A DNA stretch of 64,000 bases from an uncultured Ruminococcus sp. (GCA_902766745.1 CACXES010000017.1:1-64000), one strand, 5' to 3'. Positions 26,568 to 35,466 are shown, counted from the stretch's first letter. Translations and numbers: made by a program. The notes: generated from the sequence alone by a model not told the origin.

Positions 26568-27131
26568 ATGTATCTGATAGCAGGGCTCGGAAATCCCGGC
26601 AGAGAGTATGTAGGGACTCGACACAACGTGGGCTTTGAGGTTGCGGATGCGCTGTGCGCCAAGCACGATATAAAGCTTAATAAGGAAAAATTCCGTGCCG
26701 TGTTCGGCGACGGACGGATAGCCGGCGAACGTGTTATTGTCGCAAAGCCGCAGACCTACATGAACCTGAGCGGCGAGAGCGTGAGAGAGCTTGCCGAGTG
26801 GTATAAAATCGACAGTGAAAATATAATAATAATATATGATGATCTTTCGCTCCCGGTGGGGAAGCTTCGCATTCGCGAAAAGGGCAGTGCGGGCGGCCAC
26901 AACGGGGTGAAAAATATAATTTATCAGCTGGCAACAGAGGTCTTTCCTCGGATAAAGGTGGGCATAGGCAAGCCCGACAACCCGGAATACGATATAAAGG
27001 ATTATGTCCTCGGGCGGTTCTCGAGGGAGGAAACGGAGATTTTGATAAAGACTGCGGTGCGAGCTGTCGGGGCGGTTGAGGAGATTATCGCCGCCGGTGC
27101 GAAGTCGGCAATGAACAAGTTTAACGGATAG
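26568..27131 (+). CDS. pth: Peptidyl-tRNA hydrolase
   Basis: Pth releases peptides from peptidyl-tRNA that drops off ribosomes. The 187-residue protein has the family pattern: LIAGLGNPGREYVGTRHNVGFEVAD (Asn and catalytic His), KPQTYMNLSGESV, IIIYDDLSLPVGKLRIREKGSAGGHNGVK (catalytic Asp and the GGHNG loop). The start at 26568 is set by GGAGAGGAGATAA; the frame opens at 26538 but without homology. It lies 69 nt after glmU and is followed by a tandem 21-nt duplication before mfd. Confidence 0.95.
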   Translation: MYLIAGLGNPGREYVGTRHNVGFEVADALCAKHDIKLNKEKFRAVFGDGRIAGERVIVAKPQTYMNLSGESVRELAEWYKIDSENIIIIYDDLSLPVGKLRIREKGSAGGHNGVKNIIYQLATEVFPRIKVGIGKPDNPEYDIKDYVLGRFSREETEILIKTAVRAVGAVEEIIAAGAKSAMNKFNG

Positions 27132-27171
27132 CGGACAGAGGCATAATATAAGCGGACAGAGGCATAATATA
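27130..27171. repeat. Perfect 21-bp tandem duplication between pth and mfd
   Basis: Two adjacent identical 21-nt units (27130-27150 and 27151-27171), each containing GCGGACAGAGGCATAATATA. The first unit overlaps the pth stop codon. It looks like a recent slippage or duplication. The only Shine-Dalgarno candidates for mfd (ACAGAGG) lie within the units. Confidence 0.85.
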
Positions 27172-27173
27172 AA

Positions 27174-30100
27174 ATGAAGGTTTTTCTTGACATAATGGAG
27201 GAGCTTGCGGAGTTCTCGGAGCTTTGCGGAGCATTAAAATCAAATATTACCCCCGTCAGCGTTACGGGTGTGTCGGATTCGGTCATGGCACACCTGGTTT
27301 TTTGCGTGTGTAAAAAGCTTAACCGAGGCGGACTTATTGTTGCCCGCTCCGAGACGGCTGCGAGGGAGCTGCATCGGGATTTGAGCTTTTTCGCCGGAGA
27401 GGACGCAGTGGTGAGGTTTAACGAATCGGAGCTTATGCTTCATGACGCAGAGGCGAAAAGCCGTGATGTTTCGGCACTTCGCCTTGCGGTGCTGGGCAGG
27501 CTCTCCGAGGCGGCGGAGGGGCTTTTGGTGATAACCTCCCCGGAGGCACTGCTAAGTGCCACGTTCCCACGCGAACGGTGGGAGAATTCGCATATTCACC
27601 TTGAGGTCGGCGACGAGATCGAGCTGTCCCAACTGGCGGAGCGTCTGACCGGTATGGGCTACACCCGTGAGGAGGTAACCGAGGGTGTCGGTCAATTCAG
27701 TATTCGCGGCGGCATTGTGGATATATTCCCCTGCGGCTGTGATAATCCGTTTCGTATCGAATTTTTCGATACTGAGGTGGATTCGATCAGAATTTTCGAT
27801 ATAGATACTCAAAGAACCATAGAGCGTGCCGAATGTTTTGATGCGGTGCCGTCAAAGGAGCTTGTGCTAAGCTCCGAGCAGAGGGTGCGGCTTATAAAAA
27901 GGCTGACGGAAATCCGAGACGGAGCGGACGCCTCCACCGAGAGGGGGAGTCGCTGCCGTCAGGTGCTTGGACGTGACATTGAGCGGCTTGAAAACGGCGT
28001 GGACTTTCCGTCCTTGGACAAGTATATTCCTTATATATACGAAGAAATACCTACACTTTTTGACTATATTCCGAAGGATTTTATTATATTTGCAGACGAG
28101 GCGGCAAGGATAGGAGAGAGTACTCGCATTCGTGCGGAGGAGAGGGCAAACACCATTCTCGGCATGTACGAGGCAGGAGCCCTGCCACAGGCAGGGGGCG
28201 AATATGCGGCGGATTGGAACAGGATGCTTCGGCGGCTGACGGCACGCCCCTTTGCGGCACTCAGCGGAATTTCGCATTCTGTCGGGGATATCAAGGCGAA
28301 GCGTACCTTTGCGCTGAATGTGCGGAGTCTGAGCGGCTTCGGCGGCAGTGCCGAGCAGCTCCGAGAGAACCTCGAATATTACAAGGCAAACAGCTACCGT
28401 ACGATAATCCTTGCCGGAACGGCGGAACGGGCGAGGAATATGCAGACTCGCCTTGAGGAGGACGGAGTGGTATGCGCCTATCAGAGTACGCCCGAGAAGC
28501 TCCCGAACCGAGGCGGAGTTGTCATTTGCGGCGGCTCGGTGGGGAGGGGCTTTGAATACCCCTTGATTCGGGTTGCTGTGATCGGCGACAGAGAGGTTTT
28601 CGGCGCAGAGAAGAAGAAGCACAGGAAAAAGCCTCTGTACCGAGGGAAAAAGGGCGATAAGATTTCGGATTTCACCACTCTGAACGTCGGCGACTATGTT
28701 GTGCACAGAAACCACGGTATAGGCCGGTATGCCGGAATCGAACAGCTTACCGTGGAGGGCGTGCGCAGGGATTACCTTAAGCTTTTGTACAAGGACGGCG
28801 ACTGCCTGTACGTTCCGACCGACCAGCTTGACATGGTTTACCGTTACGACAAGTCGGAGACGGCGGCGGTACGGCTGAACAGCCTTGGCGGCGTCGACTG
28901 GGCAAAGACAAAAAAGAGGGTAAAAGAGGCCGCAGAGAAGATGGCGAAGGAGCTTATCGCATTGTACGCAAGGCGTGCGAATATGCCGGGCATTGCCTTT
29001 GCCCCCGATACCGAGTGGCAGAGGGATTTTGAGGCGGCGTTCCCATACGAGGAGACAGAGGATCAGCTTCGAAGCATTGCGGAGGTAAAGGCGGATATGG
29101 AAAAGCCGCATCCCATGGACAGACTGCTTTGCGGCGACGTGGGCTACGGCAAGACAGAGGTTGCGATTCGTGCTGCCTTCAAGGCGGTTATGAGCGGTTA
29201 TCAGGCGGCGTACCTGGTTCCAACCACTATCCTTGCAAATCAGCATTACAACACCTTCCGCCAGAGGATGATGGACTATCCGGCGGAAATACGCATGCTG
29301 TCACGGTTCTCCACGCCCTCGGAGCAAAAGGATACGCTGAAGAAGCTGGCGACCGGAGAGGTGGATATAGTTATCGGCACCCACAAGCTCCTGAACAAGA
29401 ATATTAAATACAAAAAGCTCGGGCTTTTGATTGTGGACGAGGAGCAGCGTTTCGGCGTGGGACACAAGGAGCGGCTTAAGGAGCTTAAATCAGATGTGGA
29501 TGTTTTGACGCTGTCGGCGACTCCGATTCCGAGAACCCTGCATATGTCGCTTACCGGGATTCGGGATATGAGTATTATTAATCAGCCGCCCGGGGAGCGG
29601 CGGCCGGTGGAAACCTATGTTATGGAATATGACGAGGCGGTTTTGCGTGAGGCGATAGAGAGGGAGCTCACCAGAGGCGGCCAGGTCTACTATCTGTATA
29701 ACCGTGTGGACGGAATCTATAAGGCGGCGAACCGTATAGCCGAGCTTGTGCCGCAGGCAAGGGTTGCGGTTGCCCACGGAAGAATGAACGAAAACGAGCT
29801 TGAAAACGTTATGATGGAGGTTGTCGAGGGTGAGACGGATGTTCTTGTCTGCACAACCATAATCGAGACGGGGTTGGATATTGCCAACGTGAACACAATG
29901 ATTATTGAAAATGCCGATCGGCTCGGGCTTGCACAGCTGTATCAGCTTCGGGGCAGAGTTGGCAGGAGCAACCGCCTTGCCTACGCATACCTGACATTTA
30001 GGCGGAACAAGCAGCTCACCGAGGAGTCGGAGAAGCGGCTTATGGCGATGAAGGAGTTTACCGAGTTCGGCTCAGGGTTTAAGATTGCCATGAGGGATCT

Positions 30101-30698
30101 GGAGATACGGGGAACCGGAAATCTGATCGGTGCCGAGCAGCACGGGCATATGGAAAGCGTCGGCTATGAGATGTACTGTCGCCTGCTGGAGGAGGCGGTC
30201 AGCGAGCAGAAGGGCACAGGCGTGAAAACCGCCGAGACCTCCGTTGACCTGCCTGTGTCGGCGTTTATCCCCGAGAAGTATATATCGGATCACAGCCGAA
30301 GGATCGGCGCATACAAGCGTATTGCCGCCATTGACAGCCGTGATTCTCTGTACGATGTTTATGACGAGATAGAGGATATGTACGGAACCGTACCTCAGTC
30401 TACGGCGAACCTGATGGAGATTGCGCTGATCAAAAGTGAGGCGAGCCGTTTCGGAATATCCGAAATCAACGGCCGTGACAAGGAGCTTTTAATACGCTTC
30501 GACAGTGAGTGCACCCCGGATTTGCAATATGCGGTGGAGCTTATGAACAAGGCACCGAAGCAGATCTACATGACTAATCCGAACAACCCTGTCCTGCATT
30601 ATCGGATAAGCCGTCCGTCACCGTCGGAGGAGACCAAATATCTCCGTGAGGTTGGGGATTTTATTTTAAAGCTGAGCGGCGGAGATGAAAATAATTAA
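27174..30698 (+). CDS. mfd: Transcription-repair coupling factor Mfd
   Basis: Mfd is a DNA translocase that displaces stalled RNA polymerase and recruits UvrA to lesions. The 1174-residue protein has a UvrB-like N-terminal region (about 1-350; YTREEVTEGVGQFSIRGGIVDIFP), the CarD-like RNA polymerase interaction domain (about 495-565; VGDYVVHRNHGIGRYAGIEQL), the RecG-like helicase with Walker A GDVGYGKTEVAIR (about 653), DEEQRFG (about 754) and TTIIETGLDIANVNT, and the TRCF C-terminal domain (about 1030-1130). Length is normal. It ends the glmU-pth-mfd run. The ATG lies right after the tandem repeat. Confidence 0.97.
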   Translation: MKVFLDIMEELAEFSELCGALKSNITPVSVTGVSDSVMAHLVFCVCKKLNRGGLIVARSETAARELHRDLSFFAGEDAVVRFNESELMLHDAEAKSRDVSALRLAVLGRLSEAAEGLLVITSPEALLSATFPRERWENSHIHLEVGDEIELSQLAERLTGMGYTREEVTEGVGQFSIRGGIVDIFPCGCDNPFRIEFFDTEVDSIRIFDIDTQRTIERAECFDAVPSKELVLSSEQRVRLIKRLTEIRDGADASTERGSRCRQVLGRDIERLENGVDFPSLDKYIPYIYEEIPTLFDYIPKDFIIFADEAARIGESTRIRAEERANTILGMYEAGALPQAGGEYAADWNRMLRRLTARPFAALSGISHSVGDIKAKRTFALNVRSLSGFGGSAEQLRENLEYYKANSYRTIILAGTAERARNMQTRLEEDGVVCAYQSTPEKLPNRGGVVICGGSVGRGFEYPLIRVAVIGDREVFGAEKKKHRKKPLYRGKKGDKISDFTTLNVGDYVVHRNHGIGRYAGIEQLTVEGVRRDYLKLLYKDGDCLYVPTDQLDMVYRYDKSETAAVRLNSLGGVDWAKTKKRVKEAAEKMAKELIALYARRANMPGIAFAPDTEWQRDFEAAFPYEETEDQLRSIAEVKADMEKPHPMDRLLCGDVGYGKTEVAIRAAFKAVMSGYQAAYLVPTTILANQHYNTFRQRMMDYPAEIRMLSRFSTPSEQKDTLKKLATGEVDIVIGTHKLLNKNIKYKKLGLLIVDEEQRFGVGHKERLKELKSDVDVLTLSATPIPRTLHMSLTGIRDMSIINQPPGERRPVETYVMEYDEAVLREAIERELTRGGQVYYLYNRVDGIYKAANRIAELVPQARVAVAHGRMNENELENVMMEVVEGETDVLVCTTIIETGLDIANVNTMIIENADRLGLAQLYQLRGRVGRSNRLAYAYLTFRRNKQLTEESEKRLMAMKEFTEFGSGFKIAMRDLEIRGTGNLIGAEQHGHMESVGYEMYCRLLEEAVSEQKGTGVKTAETSVDLPVSAFIPEKYISDHSRRIGAYKRIAAIDSRDSLYDVYDEIEDMYGTVPQSTANLMEIALIKSEASRFGISEINGRDKELLIRFDSECTPDLQYAVELMNKAPKQIYMTNPNNPVLHYRISRPSPSEETKYLREVGDFILKLSGGDENN

Positions 30699-30808
30699 TT
30701 TTTTGTTAAAAATTTAAGAAATTTTTAAAAAAGGGTAGATTATTTTTAAAAAGTATTGTATAATAGGAAATACTATTGTATTAAAAACAAAAAGGAGAGG
30801 AATTTATC

Positions 30809-32167
30809 GTGGATAACGAAAACAAGGAAATTCAGGAAAACGAGAGCAATCTCACACCTGAAGAAAAGGTAAAGGCTGATATAAGTGCCAAGGTTTCCGA
30901 GGCTGCGTCAGAGCTTCAGGATGATATCAATGAGGTGAACGGTATATCGGACTCGCAGCCCGACGAGGGAGCGGAAGAAACCCCCGACAGCTGGGATGAC
31001 AGTGCCTGGGAGACGGACGAAGAGCCTGAGGAGGTTAAGCCCGAGCCGGTTAGGATAACGCTTAAGCGTTCATCGTTCATTACCTCGGTTGTAGCAGGTG
31101 TACTGGTGGGTGCGGTGCTCATGTTCGGCGTATATCAGTTCCCGAAGGTGAATAAGGTTCTGCCCGGCGGTGCCAAGACCGAAACACTGGTTAAAGAGAG
31201 TGACGGCAGCAAGGTTGTTGCCACAGTAAACGGTGAGGATATCACCGACCTGGACGTTAGATATTACGCTTACGCCGAGGCGGCGACCTACGCAAGCAAG
31301 AACGGCATCGCTGAGGACGAGATGGGAAGCTATGACTGGGATAAGGAAGTAGACGGAAAGAAGCTTTCGGATACCATTATCGAGAAGGCGGTAGCCGCGG
31401 CGATTGATGAGGTTTTGCTTATTCAGAAGGGTGCGGAACACGGAATTACCCTGGACGAGGCGTCCGCAAATCAGATCAAGTCGCAGGTGGATATGCTTGA
31501 GGGTCAGTACGGCGAGGACGGACTTCTGCTCAGAGTAAGGACTATGGGTATCACTGCTAAAAGCCAGTACGCAAAAATGTACAAGAAGGCTATGACTACT
31601 CAGAAGGTCGAAGAAGATATGGAGGAGAACCCCGGAAATTACTATCCCGAGGATAAAACCGTACTCAACGATTATATTCAGGACGGAAAGTGTTCCGTAA
31701 AGCACATACTTATCAAGGATTCGGGTGCGGCACCTGCTGAGGGTGAAGAGGCTCCGGCAGAGGATAAGCAGGCAAAGGCACAGTCGATTCTCGACAGAAT
31801 CAACGGCGGTGAGGATTTTGACGCACTGCTGAAGGAATTCAATGAGGATACGGGCGAGCCGGATGCGGGCTACACCTTTGCTGAGGGGCAGATGGATCCC
31901 GCATTTGAGGAGGCTGCGTTTGCGCTTAAGATTGGTGAGGTAAGCGGTGTTGTTAAGGGTACCAACGGCTATCATATTATAAAGAGAGTTCCCGGCAAGT
32001 ATGAGCTTCAGGCTTACTGGGCAGCTGACAGCAACACAAAAATCAAGAAGAAGGACAGCAAGATTGCCAAGATTTCCGTTAAGGATATTATGGCTGACGT
32101 TGCGGCGGCGACCGAGGAGCTTAAGGCTGAATCTGCGTCTGCAAGCGGAGCATCAAGCAGCAAATAA
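30809..32167 (+). CDS. Membrane-anchored parvulin-type peptidyl-prolyl isomerase (PrsA/SurA-like)
   Basis: A 452-residue foldase candidate. The first ~90 residues are acidic, low-complexity and predicted cytoplasmic, then a single membrane segment (about 92-113, TSVVAGVLVGAVLMFGVYQF), a SurA-N/PrsA-like helical region (about 125-280) and a PpiC rotamase domain (about 290-405; KHILIKDSGAAP, GGEDFDALLKEFNED, TNGYHIIKRV). Unlike classical PrsA it has no lipobox, so it is a type II membrane protein; an Ala/Glu-rich insertion splits the rotamase start. It is expected to help fold secreted proteins. GTG start after AAGGAGAGG. It is a separate unit, with a TATAAT at 30759-30764, ending at a strong terminator. 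Confidence 0.88.
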   Translation: MDNENKEIQENESNLTPEEKVKADISAKVSEAASELQDDINEVNGISDSQPDEGAEETPDSWDDSAWETDEEPEEVKPEPVRITLKRSSFITSVVAGVLVGAVLMFGVYQFPKVNKVLPGGAKTETLVKESDGSKVVATVNGEDITDLDVRYYAYAEAATYASKNGIAEDEMGSYDWDKEVDGKKLSDTIIEKAVAAAIDEVLLIQKGAEHGITLDEASANQIKSQVDMLEGQYGEDGLLLRVRTMGITAKSQYAKMYKKAMTTQKVEEDMEENPGNYYPEDKTVLNDYIQDGKCSVKHILIKDSGAAPAEGEEAPAEDKQAKAQSILDRINGGEDFDALLKEFNEDTGEPDAGYTFAEGQMDPAFEEAAFALKIGEVSGVVKGTNGYHIIKRVPGKYELQAYWAADSNTKIKKKDSKIAKISVKDIMADVAAATEELKAESASASGASSSK

Positions 32168-32189
32168 GACTGTGAATAATCTAAGTGAC

Positions 32190-32222
32190 GAGCTATCGCT
32201 CTGCGCTGCTGCGATTTAAACA
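32190..32222. repeat. 33-nt sequence shared with 52250-52282
   Basis: Both copies contain ATCGCTCTGCG, then a variable GCTGCT, then GATTTAAA followed by AA; about 26 of 33 positions agree. Both are intergenic. It may be a dispersed repeat; two copies are weak evidence. Confidence 0.4.
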
Positions 32223-32233
32223 AGTTGATATTT

Positions 32234-32263
32234 AAGCGGACTGTTTTTGCAGTCCGCTTTTTA
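32234..32263 (+). terminator. Intrinsic terminator after the parvulin gene
   Basis: AAGCGGACTG (32234-32243) pairs perfectly with CAGTCCGCTT (32250-32259), loop TTTTTG, then T run. Confidence 0.9.
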
Positions 32264-32299
32264 CATGGTGAAGCGTCGCCATTGTTACTTATGAAAATA

Positions 32300-32560
32300 G
32301 CCTCCCTTGCCTAAAGGGAGGGGGACCACCGAAGGTGGTGGAGGGATACACGAAAACAAAACATATCATCATAAGTAAAAAGTTAAATTAAAATATAAAA
32401 TCAGAACAGAAAGAGCAGGCCGACGAAAACTGCCAGTTGTCAGAATACCTAATAACAAGGATAATAGAAGCTTTGACGGAGTATGTCGGTATATTGATAA
32501 TGTCGCATATGAATCCCTCCGTCAGTCTTCGACTGACACCTCCCTTTAGGCAAGGGAGGC
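32300..32560. repeat. Segment bounded by inverted copies (A and B) of a two-hairpin repeat
   Basis: Copy A (32300-32347) and inverted copy B (32513-32560) share outer hairpin GCCTCCCTTGCC/AAAGGGAGG and end GGAGGGAT. The inner hairpin is ACCACC-GAA-GGTGGT in A but GTCAGTC-GAA-GACTGAC in B, so both sides of the stem changed together. Between them ~165 nt of AT-rich sequence has no ORF. No target-site duplication is visible at the edges. The pair may be a non-autonomous mobile unit or simply two insertions of the same dispersed element. This segment, with the terminator, accounts for the 32168-32631 gap. Confidence 0.75.
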
Positions 32561-32631
32561 TTTGTGCGTGGCGTTTTCACAGAAAATGATGGGAGGAATT
32601 ACCCCGTGGCGGCAGCATCGCATAAATAGCT

Positions 32632-33450
32632 TCAGTGCGAATCGCGGCTTTTCTTGTATGCCAGCGGTGTCCGACCGTAGGTTTTTTTAAAAAGAGCGAT
32701 AAACCCTGAATAATCAGAAAATCCGCTTTTTTCAGACGCTTCGGTCACAGTGCGACCCTCGGACAGAAGCTTTACTGCATTCGACAGCCGTTTTTTTCGG
32801 ATGTAAGCGACAGGAGATACGTTGAGAACGCGCATAAAGTGCCGCTCTAAGGTGTTTATGCTCACGTTGACTTTCTGTGAGATTTCGGCGACGGTCAAAC
32901 GGTTTGATAAATTGTCGTTTATATACTTCATGGCGTCCAGCACGTCGTCGGGATATGCGGAAGTTGAATAGTTGGGTGTATCTGCATCGTGAAGCAGACT
33001 CATCAGCTTAAAAAAACGGCAGTATTTTTTTAGATCCGAGCCGCTGTCCTCCGCCATTTCAGAGCATATGGAAATAAGCTCCTTCGTCTTGTCGGGGGTC
33101 AGCATTAAAAGATTATTTTCGCCTACCCTGCGGTTATAAAAGGCGTCAAACAGATACTCGTTCCCCACGGCGGAGAACAGGATCCAAAAATGCTTATGCA
33201 GATTGTTGCTGTGGTACACGCAGTGGTGATACTCAAATGGTCGGGTTATAATTATGCTCCCCGGAACAACAGGATAGATGCTGTCATCCACAACAAACGA
33301 AACATCGCCGCTCAAATTTATGTAGATTTCACATTCCTCGTGGATATGCGAATCATGCACGTTTTCGGGAGAGGTCGAATCTACTTCGATGTATTTTGTT
33401 TTAACCTCAAAGGGGTATATGGGTTTAAAGAACGTGTCACAGCTTTTCAT
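32632..33450 (-). CDS. AraC-family transcriptional regulator
   Basis: A 272-residue regulator with an N-terminal cupin sensor domain (about 25-110; HEECEIYINLSGDVSFVVDDSIYPV, ITRPFEYHHCVYHSN) and a C-terminal AraC double helix-turn-helix (about 170-268; RLTVAEISQKVNVSINTLERHF and EASEKSGFSDYSGFIALFKKTYG). Such proteins usually respond to sugars. It is divergent from a DMT exporter and next to an alpha-galactosidase remnant, so it may once have controlled alpha-galactoside use. The promoter is at 33485-33514. The ligand is unknown. Confidence 0.88.
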   Translation of the reverse strand: MKSCDTFFKPIYPFEVKTKYIEVDSTSPENVHDSHIHEECEIYINLSGDVSFVVDDSIYPVVPGSIIITRPFEYHHCVYHSNNLHKHFWILFSAVGNEYLFDAFYNRRVGENNLLMLTPDKTKELISICSEMAEDSGSDLKKYCRFFKLMSLLHDADTPNYSTSAYPDDVLDAMKYINDNLSNRLTVAEISQKVNVSINTLERHFMRVLNVSPVAYIRKKRLSNAVKLLSEGRTVTEASEKSGFSDYSGFIALFKKTYGRTPLAYKKSRDSH

Positions 33451-33484
33451 TTGCGATACCTCGTCTATAATTATTTATGTGGTG

Positions 33485-33514
33485 ATTATACCATGTTTTT
33501 TGGTGAAAAGTCAA
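33485..33514 (-). promoter_or_regulatory. Promoter of the AraC regulator
   Basis: On the minus strand TTGACT (33514-33509), 18 nt, TATAAT (33490-33485), inside the 129-bp divergent intergenic region shared with the DMT gene. Confidence 0.7.
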
Positions 33515-33579
33515 TATAAATAAGGTGATTTGTGTGGTAATTTATTTATAGATAATTATTGTAAGTGAGGTTGAGTTGG

Positions 33580-34449
33580 ATGCAGTACGCTATGCTGACA
33601 TTGGCGGCGGTTTTGCTTGCCGCGGATTTTTCGATTAACAGATTATATCAGAAAAAGGCCGGGGTATCGCCCGAGGCAGGGTTTGGGTTTAATTCGGTGT
33701 TCGGCTTGTTTTGGGCAATAATATTCTTTGTAGTGAACGGGTTTAAAATAGACTTTTCCGTTTACTCCTTTGCCATGGCAGCGGTCATGAGTACGCTGGT
33801 AATGGTATATAATATTATAGGCTTTCGATTTCTAAAGCGCGGAGCTATGGCACTTTACACATTGTTTTTGATGAGCGGCGGAATGTTGGTGCCGTATATT
33901 TGGGGGATATTGTTTCTCGGTGAGCCATGTACTGTTTTGCGTACCGCTGCGGTTTTAATTATTCTTGTCGGAGTGGTTCTGGCGAACGTAAGCCGCGAAA
34001 AGGCGGATTTTAGGCTTATTCTCATGTGTGCGGCGGTGTTCCTGCTCAACGGCTTTTGCAGTGTTGTGTCAAAGCTGCATCAGATCGAGGTCAATTTCAG
34101 GTGTGTGAACACAGTGGATTTTGTGATACTGAACGGGATTTTCAAGTTTATCTTTGGCGGAATAATTTGGGTTTTTGCCAGGCGTAAGGGCGAGAACGGT
34201 GAATCACGGCCGCTCCGCGGCGAGGTGTTGCCGATAATTGCCGCGTCTGCCGTGGTGGGCGGCGTGTCGTACATTTTGCAGCTGCTCAGCGCAAGGTCGC
34301 TCCAGGCAACTGTTCTGTATCCGTTTATAACCGGCGGAAGTATCGTATTTTCAACCCTTGCCGGGTGGCTGATATTTAAGGATAAGCTGTCGAAGCAGCT
34401 TGTTTTAGGGATTATTCTTTGCGTTATCGGAACGGTTATGTTCCTTTAA
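33580..34449 (+). CDS. DMT-superfamily (EamA-like) transporter
   Basis: A 289-residue protein with about ten membrane segments and the two-fold repeated EamA layout; LKRGAMALYTLFLMSGGMLVPYIWG in the first repeat and SLQATVLYPFITGGSIVFSTLAGWLIFKDKLS in the second mark the conserved helix pairs. Members export or import small metabolites; the substrate cannot be inferred. ATG 33580 is nine bases after GAGG (33567-33570) and is preferred over GTG 33565. It is divergent from the AraC gene, and the pair may form a regulator-transporter unit. The alpha-galactosidase remnant begins ~100 nt downstream. Confidence 0.85.
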   Translation: MQYAMLTLAAVLLAADFSINRLYQKKAGVSPEAGFGFNSVFGLFWAIIFFVVNGFKIDFSVYSFAMAAVMSTLVMVYNIIGFRFLKRGAMALYTLFLMSGGMLVPYIWGILFLGEPCTVLRTAAVLIILVGVVLANVSREKADFRLILMCAAVFLLNGFCSVVSKLHQIEVNFRCVNTVDFVILNGIFKFIFGGIIWVFARRKGENGESRPLRGEVLPIIAASAVVGGVSYILQLLSARSLQATVLYPFITGGSIVFSTLAGWLIFKDKLSKQLVLGIILCVIGTVMFL

Positions 34450-34547
34450 CAGAAATGTTCCGGGAACCCTATTTTAAACCTCACAATCTATGGAGAATCA
34501 GAAATGATTTTTTTATTTATATTTTTTATTATAAGAGAGGTAAAATT

Positions 34548-35277
34548 ATGGAATTTTTAAAAAACAACAAACGATTTTCATTTAAACTGGGCGAAAAAAA
34601 CTCGTGGGATTTGGACGTTGAGTCCGAAGTAACGGAGGGTGATAACATTCTGACAACTGTATATCGCTTTAAAAACGGCTTAAAAGTAACAAACATTGCG
34701 AAAAAGTACGACAAATACGGTGCCTATGAATGGGTAAATTATTTTGAAAACACCTCGGATAAGCCGAGCGAAATAATATCCGAGCTGTGGGACTGCGACT
34801 GTATATTGCCCCTCGGGCATGAGGAGGAGCGCAAGTGGGAGGCGTACTTCCCTGATGTCAAATCCGCAACAAAGATATGTGCGCCGAGCGGTTCGACCTG
34901 GGCGGCAAAGGAATTTTACTGCAATTTGGATTTTATAAATGACAATAAAAGGCCAAATCATATATACCCGGCCGTATTTCTCCGAGGACTTCTACCCCCT
35001 GACCGAGGTCAGCGATAAGCTTGACGTGTGGTGTGTGACACAGTTTAACCGTACGTCGGAGAATGACGGAATTTTGCAGGTATTCCGCAGAGAGGAATCA
35101 CCCTACGAAACAGCAGTGCTTAAACTTAAAGGTTTGGATGCCGACGGAACTTACCTGTTCACCGATACCGACGGGGGCGAGTTTACGGTGAGCGGCGCTG
35201 ACCTTGCCGCGGAGGGACTTAACCTAACCGTTAGCGAGACGCGCAAGGCAAAAATTTATCTCTATAAAAAGGTGTGA
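34548..35277 (+). pseudogene. GH36-like alpha-galactosidase remnant, internal deletion with frame change
   Basis: Two reading frames carry the two ends of one glycosidase. Frame one (34548-35018) gives an N-terminal beta-sandwich: KLGEKNSWDLDVESEVTEG, YRFKNGLKVTNIAKKYDKYG, SELWDCDCILPLGH. From about 34950 the homologous-looking sequence continues in the next frame to 35277: FSEDFYPLTEVSDKLDVWC, VTQFNRTSENDGILQVFRRE, then a C-terminal beta domain. Intact GH36 enzymes have ~700 residues; the (beta/alpha)8 catalytic barrel with both catalytic Asp (roughly 450 residues) is missing. The start, with GAGAGG ribosome site, is intact, so a 156-residue truncated peptide could be made, but enzymatic activity is ruled out. 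Family assignment rests on the C-terminal motifs and is moderately sure; the decay itself is clear. Confidence 0.78.
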
Positions 35278-35289
35278 GCTTATGGCTTC

Positions 35290-35320
35290 ATCCATTGCCG
35301 CCGCTTTGGCGGCAATGGAT
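35290..35320. repeat. Perfect 13-bp inverted repeat
   Basis: ATCCATTGCCGCC (35290-35302) and its exact reverse complement (35308-35320), 5-nt loop GCTTT. No T run follows on either strand, so it is not a classical intrinsic terminator. Confidence 0.75.
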
Positions 35321-35352
35321 AAAACACTTGCATAATATGAAAATAGGTTATA

Positions 35353-35392
35353 GTAAACTGCTCTTCGGGCGATGGGGCGGCTTACTTTTTTA
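35353..35392 (+). terminator. Terminator-like hairpin upstream of veg
   Basis: AGTAA.CTGC (35353-35362) pairs with GCGGCTTACT (35378-35387) with one mismatch, followed by T5. It ends transcription from the DMT/pseudogene region before the veg promoter. Confidence 0.7.
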
Positions 35393-35466
35393 TTATAATT
35401 ATAAGCATATATTCGCGTCCCTGTAACAAAAATTTAAAAATATTGTAAAATAATTGTGTTTTTCTA

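Noticed and set aside
25872-26900. A 342-residue minus-strand open frame across glmU and pth
   Set aside because: It crosses two well-conserved + strand genes and the gap between them; no supporting signals.
27867-29246. A 459-residue minus-strand open frame inside mfd
   Set aside because: It lies antisense to a fully conserved mfd coding region, has no recognisable domains and low-complexity Arg/Leu/Pro composition; it is a shadow frame caused by codon bias.
32300-32560. Complete MITE with target-site duplication
   Set aside because: The inverted ends are clear, but no matching direct repeats flank the segment, and a single copy of the element also occurs alone at 2987-3037, so two independent insertions explain it equally well.
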